From Thermoanaerobaculia bacterium (GTDB taxonomy: Bacteria; Acidobacteriota; Thermoanaerobaculia; Multivoradales; Multivoraceae), in the NCBI GenBank assembly GCA_022822365.1, contig JAJEBV010000044.1, positions 1-57,250 of the forward strand: a stretch of DNA of 57,250 bases, read 5' to 3'. Every line of letters starts with the position of its first letter. Within the stretch, counting starts at the first letter, position 1. A program made the translations under genes and the position numbers. Shown piece by piece: positions 30,216 through 39,351 of this stretch. The notes under the pieces are model-generated. The model searched no databases. It saw only the letters and a program-made list of their open reading frames with translations, and was not told the origin of the DNA.

Positions 30216-32794
30216 TGGAAGTACCCCGGAATCGTCTGGACCTTCAGGCCGCGCCGGCCGCGGGCGCGTGGATCCTTCAGCTTCACCTCGACCTTGCGGA
30301 AGGCGTCGCGGTCGCCTTCCGGCGACTCGAACACGAGCAGGTACTGGGAGCGGACCTCGGTCTCGATCCGCTCATAGACCCGCGGCAGTTCGGACGCCCC
30401 GGTGATGAAGAAGCAGCGGCCGCCGGTTTCCTTGCAGAGCTGCTGCAGCCGGCCGCGGAACATGAGCTCGCGCTGGTCGATGTCGATGCCGATGCTGTAG
30501 ATCGCCACCTGGGAGCGGCGGGCGAACTCCAGCACGTCGTCGAAGCGGTACTCGCTGCTCGAGTCGCCGCCGTCGGTGAGCAGGATGAGCGCCCGCTTGC
30601 CGCGCAGTCCGCCGAAGTAGTAGAGGGAGTAGAGGATGCTGTCGTAGAGCGCGGTCTCGCCTTCCGCCACGAGGTCGGCGAGGCCGCCGGCCAGCGTCTC
30701 CCTGGAACCGGTGAAGCCGACGGCCAGTTCGGGGCGGTCGTTGAAGGTGATGAGGGCGGCGCGGTCGTGCGGCCCGAGGACGAGTTCGAAGAAGTGGAGC
30801 GCCGCCTCCTCGGCCGCGTCCAGCCGGTGATCCATCGACAGCGAGGTGTCGAACAGGATGCCGGCGTGGATGGGCTGGTTGGCGGCGTTGTCGAATCGCT
30901 GGAGCTGCTGGGGCTCGCCGTCGACGAAGACCTCGAAGTCCTCGCTGCCGAAACCGCGCACCGGGTCGCCGGAACGGTCGGTGACGGAGACGTAGAGCTC
31001 GATGAGGGCGACTTCGACTTCCTCGACCAGATTGCGGGAGTTGACGAAGACCAGGTCCTCGGCCCAGGCGCCCGTTTCGAGGTAGGCGACCGCGCGCACG
31101 TAGGAGAGCGGTTCGGCCGGATCGATGCCGATCGGCTGCTCGAACGGCGGCTGGTAGAGGGTGGCCGTGCGGGTGTCGTTCAGGAAGAACTCCACCCGGT
31201 CGAGTCGCTCGTGCCGGGGCGCTTCCACCTCGGCCACCGCGCGTACGCTGTTGGTATGGCTGGCGCCGCGCTGCGGCGAGGTGAGGCGGACCGCGAAGCG
31301 GTGCGGCCCCGAGTTGATCGTCACCTCGTCCGTCGCCAGGATGCCGCCCTGGCCGTCGTAGGCGTCGACTCGCAGGGCGTGGGCCCGCGGCGCGCTGCCG
31401 ACGTCGATCTCGACCTGGTAGGGCGGCCGCCGCTTGCTGATCAGTTCGCGGCCGTCGAGCGAGAAGGCCAGATGGTGGATGTCCGGCCCGCCGGCGTCGG
31501 CGCCGACCCGGAGCCGGCCGGTGATCAGGCGCTCCGGCAGGGCGTGGATCCGGACGGTGTGCTCGTCCTGCGAGTCGACGAACCGGGGGCTGACGGCGTT
31601 GGCTTCCGCGAGCCAGTCGGGGACAGGCCCACTGGGTGCGCGTGTCGGTGCGCCGGCCTTCTGGCCGGCTTCCGGCTTAGGCGGCGGAGGATCGGCCCCA
31701 GAGGCGGGCCGGACGGCCGGCGCACCGACACCCGCACCGCCACCAGCGGCGTCAGTCCTCGCCACCAGAGGCACCTCGATCTCCGCGCTACCCCCGAAGA
31801 ACCGGTCGGCCTCGAGCTCTCGCACCTTGACGACCAGCCGGTACGGGCCGGGCCGCAGGTAGCGCTCCGTGATCAACGGGATCGCCGCGGCCTCGCCGCC
31901 GGGCCGGGCCCGCGGCTCGAAGCGGTAGCGGAAGTTCTCGAACAGTTCGCCCCGGCGGAGCACCTCGCCGTCGAGCACGAAGCGACGCGATCCGTCGCCC
32001 GGTGCCGGCAGGAGGGCGGGGTCGATGCCTATGATCGCCTGCACCACGGTGCGGTTGCCGCGGCGTCCCGGATAGCGCAGCGTGATCTCGGCCGGCAGCG
32101 CTTCCGCGCCGTCGGGCGTTTCCGTGCTGCGGTCGAGAAAGGCGAGGGCCCACTCGTCGTCCGCCCGGCCGGGGTCCGGCGCCTCGGCGCCCATCGCCTG
32201 CCAGTCGAGCGCCAGGCCGAACGCGCTCAGCAGGTCGCCGCCGCGCGAGCACCGGCGGTTGATCTCGCGGAGCTGGGCGTCGCGGTTCGTCGAAACAGTG
32301 GCGAAGGCGAGCAGGGAGGAGAAGCCGTCGGCGGCGGTCCACAGGCGGAAGCCGCCGCCCTGGCGAAGGAAGATGAGGTAGAACTCGCCGCGCACGGCCG
32401 GGCTGTGCGGGTAGTGCCAGACCTCGAGGGTGCGGAGCAGCTCGCAGGTGGTGCGGAAGGTGCGCAGCGGCTCGCCGTGCAGCAGGAGCGACTCGAACCG
32501 GTCGTCCCGCGCGTCGCCGAAGCGCTCCGCGGCCGTCTCGGCGGCGTGCTCGAACCGTTCGCGGAACTCGTTCTGCGGCGTCTCGGGGTAGGGGTCGCGG
32601 ACGGCCCAGAAGCGCTGCACGAAGGCGTCGCGCTGGTAGGCGTGCCGGAGTTCGCCGAACACGCGGCGTTCCGTGTCGGAGAGGATCGGGTCGACGGCGT
32701 CGAGGAAGTCGGCGTGGCGGCGGTCGAGGGTGGTGTCCTGGGCGGCTGCTGCCGTGGCGAGCAGCAAGATCGCAACGCCAGCGGAACACCTCAC
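30212..32794 (-). CDS. Secreted GWxTD-like/VWFA-related protein
   Basis: An 860-residue exported protein with a signal peptide (LLLATAAAAQ). Residues about 20-180 resemble the GWxTD region (FLDAVDPILSDTERRVF ... RFWAVRDPYPETPQNEFRERFEH). Beta-rich domains follow, then a VWFA domain with an intact MIDAS (DTSLSM, Asp649) and the family ending RSQYLLVFESPEGDRDAFRKVEVKL. Around residues 355-390 a repeat insertion gives VGAPAVRPAS and EAGQKAGAPT in frame. GTG start overlaps the stop of the upstream homologue (GTGA) and its stop overlaps the Maf start, so the three are coupled. Probably an envelope adhesion or assembly factor. Confidence 0.87.
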   Translation of the reverse strand: MRCSAGVAILLLATAAAAQDTTLDRRHADFLDAVDPILSDTERRVFGELRHAYQRDAFVQRFWAVRDPYPETPQNEFRERFEHAAETAAERFGDARDDRFESLLLHGEPLRTFRTTCELLRTLEVWHYPHSPAVRGEFYLIFLRQGGGFRLWTAADGFSSLLAFATVSTNRDAQLREINRRCSRGGDLLSAFGLALDWQAMGAEAPDPGRADDEWALAFLDRSTETPDGAEALPAEITLRYPGRRGNRTVVQAIIGIDPALLPAPGDGSRRFVLDGEVLRRGELFENFRYRFEPRARPGGEAAAIPLITERYLRPGPYRLVVKVRELEADRFFGGSAEIEVPLVARTDAAGGGAGVGAPAVRPASGADPPPPKPEAGQKAGAPTRAPSGPVPDWLAEANAVSPRFVDSQDEHTVRIHALPERLITGRLRVGADAGGPDIHHLAFSLDGRELISKRRPPYQVEIDVGSAPRAHALRVDAYDGQGGILATDEVTINSGPHRFAVRLTSPQRGASHTNSVRAVAEVEAPRHERLDRVEFFLNDTRTATLYQPPFEQPIGIDPAEPLSYVRAVAYLETGAWAEDLVFVNSRNLVEEVEVALIELYVSVTDRSGDPVRGFGSEDFEVFVDGEPQQLQRFDNAANQPIHAGILFDTSLSMDHRLDAAEEAALHFFELVLGPHDRAALITFNDRPELAVGFTGSRETLAGGLADLVAEGETALYDSILYSLYYFGGLRGKRALILLTDGGDSSSEYRFDDVLEFARRSQVAIYSIGIDIDQRELMFRGRLQQLCKETGGRCFFITGASELPRVYERIETEVRSQYLLVFESPEGDRDAFRKVEVKLKDPRARGRRGLKVQTIPGYFQ
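31643..31733. repeat. Family B pair in opposite orientation inside the VWFA gene
   Basis: A direct core at 31643-31671 and a diverged inverted core at about 31702-31730 flank a 30-base spacer. On the minus strand this gives GVGAPAVRPASG, a proline-rich link, then EAGQKAGAPT. Confidence 0.88.
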
Positions 32795-35370
32795 GGGTAG
32801 TACCCCTTCAGCGTACGGATCGACACGCCGGGCGCGGTGGCGTCGGCTTCGATCTCCCGGAAGCGGCGGTTGCCGCTGGTGTTCGTCGACTGGTAGGTGA
32901 TCAGGTAGCGGGAGCGCAGCTCGCCGAGGATTCGGTCGTAGACGCCGGCGAGTTCGGCGATCTGGCCGATGAAGAAGGCGCGGCCGCCGGTCCGGTCGGC
33001 GAGCCGGGAGAGGGCGCGTCTGGCCGGCCCGGGTTGCTTGCCGAGGCCGATCGCATAGACGGCGACGCCGGAGCGCTGGGCGTACTCGAGCGCCTGGTCG
33101 AAGCTGAAGCGGCTGCTCTCGTCCTTGCCGTCGGAGAGCAGCAGCAGGGCGCGCTGGCCCTTGATGCCGTTCAGGTAGTAGAGGCCGAAGACGATGGCGT
33201 CGTACAGCGCGGTGCCGCGTTCGGCCTTGAGGCCGGCCAGCGAGCCGGCCAGCGAGCCCTGGTCGTTCGTGAAGTCCGAGGCGAGGTAGGGGTGGTCGTT
33301 GAAGGTGACGAGCGCCGCCCGGTCGCGGGGCGTGATCCCGGTCTGGAACAGGTCGAGCGCGGCCTCGCGGGCGACGCCGAGGCGGTTGACCATGGAGGCG
33401 GAGACGTCGAGCATGACCTGGAGGTGAACGGGGAGGTCGGTCACCCGCTGGAAGCGGAGGATCTCCTGCGGCGCGCCGTCTTCGAGGATCCGCACCTGAT
33501 CGGCCCGCAGGTCCTCGTACGGCCGGCCCGAGCGGTGGAGCGCGGTTGCGTAGAGCTCGACGTACTGGATGTCGACGATCTCCAGGTAGTCGGGCGCGTT
33601 GACGTAGACGACGGCGTCGGTCGTGTTGCCGTCGACGAGGTAGGCGGCGGCCCGCAGGTAGGTGATCGCGTCGCCCGGCGGCAGTTCGACGAGTTGACTC
33701 CAGGGCTCCTGGTAGAGGGTGGCGACCGGCTCGTCGTTCAGGTGGAGTTCGAGGCGCTCGATCAAGCTGCCGTCCGGCACCTGGACGTCGATCTCGACGT
33801 GGACCTCGTCTTCGTAGCGGACGCCCTCGCGGGGTTCGGCGAAGCGGAGCGCGAAGCGGTTGCGGCCGGCGTTGAGCGAGATCTCGTCGGAAGCGAGCTC
33901 CGCGCCCTCCGCGTCGTGGGCGGTGGCGCGCAGGACGTGGACCCGGGGCGTCGAGCCGAGGTCGAGTTCGACGGAGAAGGGCGGACGGCGCTTGCGGGCG
34001 ACTTCGCCGCCGTCGAGCCAGAAGCGCATCTCGGCGATGTCGCCGGTGGCCAGGGTGTCGAAGCGGACCAGGCCGGTCTGGAGCTCGCCAGGGGGCTCGA
34101 GGAGCTGCACCGTCGGCACGTCGCTGGTGAGCACCGCTTCCGCCTGGTCGATGATCTTCTGCACCGCCGGGTCGAGCTGGCGGGTGGCGGGCGCCTCAAG
34201 GGTCGGCACTTCGAGCGGCTGCTCCAGGCGGGCGAAGCGGCCGCCGTTCAGGTCCTCGACCTTCAGCACGAGGCGGTAGTCGCCCGGCCGCAGCCGGCGC
34301 TCGAAGGACAGCAGGATGGGCGGTTCGCCGCTGTCGCCGGCGGCCGCGGCGTCGCCGGCGGCGCCCAGGGGCAGGTCGAACTTGTAGCGGAAGTTCTCGA
34401 AGAGGTCGTCGCCGCGGAGCACCTCGCCGGTCAGGAAGAAGTTGAAGCTCGACTGGCCGCCGACCGTGTCGCGGTGCGCCGAGGCCGGGTCGACTTCGAC
34501 CAGCGCCTCGACCACCGTCCGCGCCTGGTAGCGGGCCGGGAAGCGCACGTCGAGCGTCGCCTCGAGCGGCTCGGCGCCCTCCGGCACGTCGGTGGTGTAG
34601 GCCTCGAAGGTCAGTGTCCACTCCGCCGACGGCGCCTCGGGCCGCTCGTCGAGGCGCGCCATCAGGGTGGCGAACTCGAGGCCGTTGCTGCGCAGGAGCC
34701 AGTTGATGGCGGAGGCGGCCACGTCGCCGTTCGCGCAACTCTGGATCTCGCCGGCCGCGGCCTGGACGTTGACGCCGAAGTCGAGCAACCGCTCGATGCC
34801 GTCCGAGGGATGCCAGAGTTCGTAGTGCTGCTGGTTGCCGCGCCGGTAGAAGAGCAGGAAGAACTCGTGACCCACGCGGTCGCTGTGGCTGTAGAACCAG
34901 ATCTCGATCGGCCAGGTGACCATCGTGCACTGGAACTGGATGCGCCCGGACGGTTCGCCGTTGAACAGGAACATCCGCGCGCGGTCGGAGCGCGGACCCT
35001 CGAACTCCCGTTCGACATAGAGCAGCCGCTCCTCCCAGCGGGCCCGGAGTTCGTTGCGCACGCTGTCGGGGTACGGGTCGCGGATTCGCCAGAAACGCTC
35101 GATCCAGGCGCGCCGCTGGTAGTCCTGGCTGACTTCGAGGAACGCCTCGCGCTCGGCATCGGAGATCAGGAAGTGGACGTTGGAGAGGAACTCCTTGAAC
35201 TCGAGCGGCAGCGCCTCCTCGGCCGCGGCCAGGGCGGCCCGGCGTTCGCGGCGTTCCTTGCGGGTTTCCCCGCGTTCCTCCTGGGCGGCTGCGAGTGTGG
35301 GCTCAACGACGAACAGGAGGCCCGCGGCGAGGGCCAGAACAGAGGCTCTGTGTGCGGCTGTGATGGGCAA
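32791..35370 (-). CDS. Secreted GWxTD-like/VWFA-related protein (paralogue)
   Basis: An 859-residue homologue of the downstream gene. Signal peptide (VLALAAGLLFVVEPTLAAAQ), GWxTD-like region (FLISDAEREAFLEVSQDY ... RFWRIRDPYPDSVRNELRARWEER), beta domains, then a VWFA domain with MIDAS DVSASM (Asp655) and a C-terminal SRYLITYQSTNTSGNRRFREIE end. The start is taken as TTG 35370 with aagga about eight bases before it. The in-frame ATG at 35487 would read through the family A repeat and put a basic stretch before the signal peptide. Confidence 0.87.
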   Translation of the reverse strand: MPITAAHRASVLALAAGLLFVVEPTLAAAQEERGETRKERRERRAALAAAEEALPLEFKEFLSNVHFLISDAEREAFLEVSQDYQRRAWIERFWRIRDPYPDSVRNELRARWEERLLYVEREFEGPRSDRARMFLFNGEPSGRIQFQCTMVTWPIEIWFYSHSDRVGHEFFLLFYRRGNQQHYELWHPSDGIERLLDFGVNVQAAAGEIQSCANGDVAASAINWLLRSNGLEFATLMARLDERPEAPSAEWTLTFEAYTTDVPEGAEPLEATLDVRFPARYQARTVVEALVEVDPASAHRDTVGGQSSFNFFLTGEVLRGDDLFENFRYKFDLPLGAAGDAAAAGDSGEPPILLSFERRLRPGDYRLVLKVEDLNGGRFARLEQPLEVPTLEAPATRQLDPAVQKIIDQAEAVLTSDVPTVQLLEPPGELQTGLVRFDTLATGDIAEMRFWLDGGEVARKRRPPFSVELDLGSTPRVHVLRATAHDAEGAELASDEISLNAGRNRFALRFAEPREGVRYEDEVHVEIDVQVPDGSLIERLELHLNDEPVATLYQEPWSQLVELPPGDAITYLRAAAYLVDGNTTDAVVYVNAPDYLEIVDIQYVELYATALHRSGRPYEDLRADQVRILEDGAPQEILRFQRVTDLPVHLQVMLDVSASMVNRLGVAREAALDLFQTGITPRDRAALVTFNDHPYLASDFTNDQGSLAGSLAGLKAERGTALYDAIVFGLYYLNGIKGQRALLLLSDGKDESSRFSFDQALEYAQRSGVAVYAIGLGKQPGPARRALSRLADRTGGRAFFIGQIAELAGVYDRILGELRSRYLITYQSTNTSGNRRFREIEADATAPGVSIRTLKGYYP

Positions 35371-35398
35371 CGGCGGTTCCTTCGTCAAGATTATCTCC

Positions 35399-35468
35399 GG
35401 GTGCGCGGGTCTTCTGACCCGCTGCCGCCGCAGGCGGCCTTGAAACTGCCGCCGGCGAAGCCGGCGAC
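35399..35468. repeat. Family A repeat, intergenic between divergent genes
   Basis: gggtgcgcgggtcttctgac then ccgc, followed by gccgccgcaggcggc and a gccggcgaagccggc palindrome. It occupies the space between the VWFA gene and the cysteine desulfurase start. Confidence 0.88.
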
Positions 35469-35485
35469 CTTTAGAATCACCCCCC

Positions 35486-36649
35486 ATGCCCGCCGCCCCC
35501 GTCTACCTCGACCACAACGCGACGACCCCGCTCGACCCGCGGGTCGCCGAGGCCATGCTGCCCTGGCTGGGCGGCCGGCACGGCAACCCGTCCTCGGTCC
35601 ACTCCTTCGGGCGGGCGGCGCGGGCGGCGGTGGAGCAGGCGCGGCGGCAGGTCGCCGAACTGATCGGCGGCAGCCCGCCCGAGGTCGCCTTCATGGCCTC
35701 GGGGACAGAGGCGAACAACGCGGTGCTCATGTCCATCTTCGACGACGGCGCCGGCGGTCACCTGGTCATCTCGGAGCTGGAGCACCCGTCGATCCAGCGC
35801 GCGGCGGACCGGCTCGAGCAGTCGGGCGTCGAGGTGACCCGGCTCCGCCCGGGAGCGGACGGCGTGGTCGGCGCGGCGGCCGTGGCGGCCGCCCTGCGGC
35901 CGGACACGCGCCTCGCCTGCCTGATGCTGGCGAACAACGAGCTCGGCACGCTCCAGCCGGTTGCCGAGGCCGCGGAGGCCTGCCGGGAGCTGGGCGTGCC
36001 GCTGCTCTGCGACGCGGTGCAGGCGGCCGGCAAGCACGCGGTCGACGTGGGTTCGCTCGGCGCCGACTACCTGGTCGTGGCGGCGCACAAGTTCAACGGC
36101 CCGGTCGGGGCCGCCGCGCTCTGGGTCCGCGAGGGCGCCGGCTTCGAGCCGCTGATCCTCGGCGGCGGCCAGGAGCGGCAGCGGCGCGCCGGCACGGAGA
36201 ACGTGGCGGCCCTGGTCGGCTTCGGCGCTTGTGCCGCCGTGGCGTCAAGCGAACTTGACGATCGGATCGAGCGCCTGGGCGGCCTGCGCGACGGCCTGGA
36301 GGCCGGCCTGGCCGGCATCCCCGACGCGCGCCTCCACTGCGCGCCCTCGCCGCGGCTGCCGCACACGACCCACGTAGCGTTCCCGGGGCTGATCGGCGAG
36401 GACCTCGTCGTCCGCCTCGACCTGGCGGGCTTCGCGGTCTCGACCGGCGCCGCGTGCGCCTCCGGCGTGGTCGAACCCAGCCGGACCCTGCTGGCGATGG
36501 GAGTGTCGCCCGAGGAGGCGATCGCGTCCGTCCGCATCAGCCTGGGCACGTCGAACGACGAGGCCGAGATCGACCGCTTCCTGCCGGTGCTGGCACGCGA
36601 GGTCGAGGCGTTGCGCGCGCTCGCCGCCGAAGCGGTGGCTGCGCCATGA
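35486..36649 (+). CDS. Cysteine desulfurase (NifS/IscS family)
   Basis: A 387-residue PLP enzyme that takes sulfur from cysteine. YLDHNATTPLDPRV start, NPSSVHSFG, SGTEANNAVL, CDAVQAAGK, and the PLP lysine in AAHKFNGP (Lys202). The sulfur-carrying Cys is in STGAACASG (Cys324) on a short loop, as in NifS-like (group I) enzymes. It overlaps mnmA by four bases, so it probably supplies sulfur for tRNA thiolation. ATG at 35486. Confidence 0.93.
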   Translation: MPAAPVYLDHNATTPLDPRVAEAMLPWLGGRHGNPSSVHSFGRAARAAVEQARRQVAELIGGSPPEVAFMASGTEANNAVLMSIFDDGAGGHLVISELEHPSIQRAADRLEQSGVEVTRLRPGADGVVGAAAVAAALRPDTRLACLMLANNELGTLQPVAEAAEACRELGVPLLCDAVQAAGKHAVDVGSLGADYLVVAAHKFNGPVGAAALWVREGAGFEPLILGGGQERQRRAGTENVAALVGFGACAAVASSELDDRIERLGGLRDGLEAGLAGIPDARLHCAPSPRLPHTTHVAFPGLIGEDLVVRLDLAGFAVSTGAACASGVVEPSRTLLAMGVSPEEAIASVRISLGTSNDEAEIDRFLPVLAREVEALRALAAEAVAAP

Positions 36650-37869
36650 CTCGGGGCCGGCAGACGGACGTGCTCTGGGTGCGCGGGTCTGACATCCGAC
36701 CGCCCGAAGACGGGCGCTCGGACTGTGACGCGGCTGGCGCGGGGACGCGCCAGCCGGGTTCTGACCCGCTCCGGGTATCGCCGCTGACGGCCGTCGCGAT
36801 GAGCGGCGGCCTCGACTCGTCGGTCGCCGCGCTGCTGCTCCAGCGGCAGGGCGCGCCGGTCGTCGGACTCTCCATGCTGCTCTGGGACCGCTCGCAGCAG
36901 GTCCGCCACGGCCGCTGCTGCGGCTCGCTCGACCTCGGCGACGCCCGCGGGGTTGCCCAGCAGATCGGCCTGCCGCACTACACCCTGCGCATGGACGGCG
37001 AGTTCCGCCGGCACGTGGTCGATCCCTTCGTGGACAGCTACGTCGGCGGTCGAACCCCCAGCCCCTGCATCTCCTGCAACACGGAGATCAAGTTCGAGGC
37101 GTTCTGGGAGCGGGCCCGGCGGCTGGGCGCCGGACGCATCGCCACGGGTCACTACGCTCGCATCCGGCAGGACGGGGAGGGCCGGTACGAGCTGCATACG
37201 GCCGTCGACGAGTCGAAGGATCAGAGCTACTTCCTGTTCGAGCTGACCCAGGAGCAGCTCTCGCGGGCCATCTTCCCGCTCGGCGAGCTGACGAAGGTCG
37301 AGGTGCGCGAGCTGGCCCGCGAAGCGCGGCTCGCCGTCGCCGAGAAGGGCGAGAGCATGGAGATCTGCTTCGTGGACCGAGGCGTCCGGGAGTTCATCGA
37401 GGACGAGCGCCCGGAGTTGCCGCGGGTGCCCGCCCGGGTCACGACGACCGCCGGCGAGGAGCTGGGCGAAGGTGCGCCGACCTACCGCTACACGGTCGGC
37501 CAGCGGCGCGGCCTCGGGGTCGCGGCCGGCCGCCGGCTCTACGTGCTCGACGTGCAGCCGGACGCGAACCGCGTCGTCGTCGGCGACCGCGACGAGCTGC
37601 TGGCCCCGGGCCTGGTCGGACGCGGCCTGCACTGGATCGCCGGCGAGCCGCCGCGCGACGGCGCCGGGATCCAGGTTCGCATCCGCTCGCGCCATCCCGG
37701 CGTCGGGGCCACGGTCGAGAGCGGCGGCGCGAACGGCGGCACCGGCGCCTGCCGCGTCCACTTCCGCGAGCCCCAGCCCGGCGTGGCGCCCGGCCAGGCG
37801 GCGGTGTTCTACCGCGGCACGCAGGTGCTCGGCGGCTGCTGGATCGAGGGTGCGCTCGGCGCAGCCTGA
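36646..37869 (+). CDS. mnmA: tRNA-specific 2-thiouridylase MnmA with repeat-derived N-terminal extension
   Basis: A 407-residue enzyme making 2-thiouridine at wobble position 34. PP-loop AMSGGLDSSVAA (from residue 51), PSPCISCN with the catalytic Cys, GHYARI, KDQSYFL and GESMEICFV are all present. A second catalytic Cys is near GACRVHF. Family members start a few residues before the PP-loop. Here about 45 extra residues (containing WVRGSDIRPPEDGRSDC) come from a family A repeat with a nested insertion. ATG 36646 overlaps the desulfurase stop (ATGA), supporting expression of the extension. Confidence 0.92.
   Translation: MTRGRQTDVLWVRGSDIRPPEDGRSDCDAAGAGTRQPGSDPLRVSPLTAVAMSGGLDSSVAALLLQRQGAPVVGLSMLLWDRSQQVRHGRCCGSLDLGDARGVAQQIGLPHYTLRMDGEFRRHVVDPFVDSYVGGRTPSPCISCNTEIKFEAFWERARRLGAGRIATGHYARIRQDGEGRYELHTAVDESKDQSYFLFELTQEQLSRAIFPLGELTKVEVRELAREARLAVAEKGESMEICFVDRGVREFIEDERPELPRVPARVTTTAGEELGEGAPTYRYTVGQRRGLGVAAGRRLYVLDVQPDANRVVVGDRDELLAPGLVGRGLHWIAGEPPRDGAGIQVRIRSRHPGVGATVESGGANGGTGACRVHFREPQPGVAPGQAAVFYRGTQVLGGCWIEGALGAA
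36675..36774. repeat. Family A repeat with nested two-hairpin insertion inside mnmA
   Basis: The core ctgggtgcgcgggtc is separated from ttctgacccgc by about 70 bases. The insert forms hairpin 1 at 36696-36721 (loop aaga) and hairpin 2 at 36731-36756. The copy at 52616 has the same layout with different stem sequences. Confidence 0.85.
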
Positions 37870-37953
37870 CCCGCCTTCCCGTCCGCCTGCGTCTTGCACT
37901 ACACTCGCGCCCGCAAGCGCTCAGCACCTTCTTGACCGAAAAGGAAAGTACCC

Positions 37954-38604
37954 ATGAAGCGACTCCCCCTGGTTGCCCCGTTCGCGCTGGCACTGGCGTT
38001 CGTCAGCCCCGCGCTCGGCGCGCTCGAGTACTTGCAGAACGCGCAGTTCCGGCTCGTTTGGAAGGACGAGTCGCTGGGGCAGTTCGCGAAGCCGGCCGCG
38101 TGGTCGTCGGACAAGGGAGTCCTGTACTGGGTTGAAGACCAGGAGGAGCCCGAAGCCCTGGTCAAGGTCCGCGAGCGGGACGGCTTCTGGAGGCTCGAGC
38201 TGGCGGTGACGACGGACCGCCAGGGGGTCCTGTACATCGTGCACAACGAGACGGAGGCGCTGTGGGCCGTCCGAACCGGGCGAGCCGAAGATGTCGTTCC
38301 CCGCTACGACGGGGACTACCCCGACCACGGGGTGACCTGCATGATCCCGCGCGGGGCGCGCCGGAACGCCTGGCGCTGCTACTGGGGAACGACGCTGAAG
38401 CTCAACGACGCATGGGACCTGGAAGGGAACATCCCGGCCACGTACTTCGAGCCCTGGCCGCGCTGCCAGGGGACGTTCGAAAGCGTGGTCGTACTGGGGG
38501 AACCGCACGTCTCCACCACTGGAGGGCGGCCCGCTTCCGAGTGTCCGTCCGACGGCGCCGGCCAGGCCCCTCCGGCCCCCTGGATCGGGCCTTTCGAGCC
38601 CTAG
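37954..38604 (+). CDS. Exported hypothetical protein
   Basis: A 216-residue protein with a signal peptide (MKRLPLVAPFALALAFVSPALGA). The mature part is beta-like with Trp-rich strands (FRLVWKDESLGQF, RDGFWRLELAVTTDRQGVLYIVHN) and two Cys (VTCMIP, WRCYWG) plus two more near the end (PRCQG, SECPS) that may form disulfides. Not recognised. It stands alone, convergent with rsmI; ATG 37954 has aaaggaaa upstream. Confidence 0.7.
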   Translation: MKRLPLVAPFALALAFVSPALGALEYLQNAQFRLVWKDESLGQFAKPAAWSSDKGVLYWVEDQEEPEALVKVRERDGFWRLELAVTTDRQGVLYIVHNETEALWAVRTGRAEDVVPRYDGDYPDHGVTCMIPRGARRNAWRCYWGTTLKLNDAWDLEGNIPATYFEPWPRCQGTFESVVVLGEPHVSTTGGRPASECPSDGAGQAPPAPWIGPFEP

Positions 38605-38616
38605 AGCGACTCGCTC

Positions 38617-39351
38617 TCAGGAGCGTCGGCCGCGCCGGCCGACCACGATCGTCACTTCGCCGCGCAGCTTGCCGCTCTCCGCGGCCTGAGCGGCGATCTC
38701 TTCCAGCGAACCGCGCAGCACCTCCTCGTGGAGTTTGGTCAACTCGCGGGCGAGGGCGGCGTTGCGTTCGGGGCCGAAGACGGCGGCCGCATCGGCGAGC
38801 GAGGCGGCGGCGCGCCGCGGCGACTCGAAGAGGACGACGGTGTGCGGGAGTTCGGCGTGCGCCTCGAAGAAACGCCGGCGCTTCCCCTGCTTCGGCGGCG
38901 GAAAGCCGAGGAAGGTGAACGGATAGGGCGGCAGGCCGGAGACGACGAGGGCGGCCAGGATCGCCGACGGTCCGGGCAGCGCCTCGACCGGGAGGTTCCG
39001 CTCCAGCGCGGCCCGCACCAGCCGGTAGCCCGGGTCGGAGACGAGCGGGGTGCCGGCGTCGGAGACGAGGGTCACCGCGTCGCCCTGCTCCAGCCGCTCG
39101 AGCACCCTGCCGATCTGCCGGTCCTCGTTGTGGTCGTGCAGCGGCATCAGCGGCGGACGCTCGGCCGAGCCGCCGCGGCCGGCGGCGAGGCTCTGGAGCA
39201 GCCGGCCGGTGCGGCGCGTGTCCTCGCAGGCGATGAGGTCGGCGGCGACCAGCGCCTCGCGGGCGCGCGGCGAGAGGTCCGCCAGGTTGCCGATCGGCGT
39301 GGCGACGATGCGCAGGCGGCCGGCGGCCGTCGCCGGCTCCTCCCCGCTCAC
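38617..39351 (-). CDS. rsmI: 16S rRNA (cytidine-2'-O)-methyltransferase RsmI
   Basis: A 244-residue SAM-dependent tetrapyrrole-methylase-fold enzyme that modifies C1402 of 16S rRNA. RIVATPIGNLADLSPRAREAL, CEDTRRTGRLL, HDHNED, VTLVSDAGTPLVSDPGYRLV, LPGPSAILAALVVSGLPPYPFTFLGF and VLFESPRRAAASL are the family motifs. GTG 39351 overlaps the stop of the upstream transglycosylase gene (GTGA), so the two are coupled. Confidence 0.94.
   Translation of the reverse strand: MSGEEPATAAGRLRIVATPIGNLADLSPRAREALVAADLIACEDTRRTGRLLQSLAAGRGGSAERPPLMPLHDHNEDRQIGRVLERLEQGDAVTLVSDAGTPLVSDPGYRLVRAALERNLPVEALPGPSAILAALVVSGLPPYPFTFLGFPPPKQGKRRRFFEAHAELPHTVVLFESPRRAAASLADAAAVFGPERNAALARELTKLHEEVLRGSLEEIAAQAAESGKLRGEVTIVVGRRGRRS

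Noticed and set aside
33034..36258. 1074-residue plus-strand ORF opposite the second VWFA gene
   Set aside because: It is the complement-frame shadow of a real gene with signal peptide and MIDAS motif, and runs out of frame into the cysteine desulfurase.
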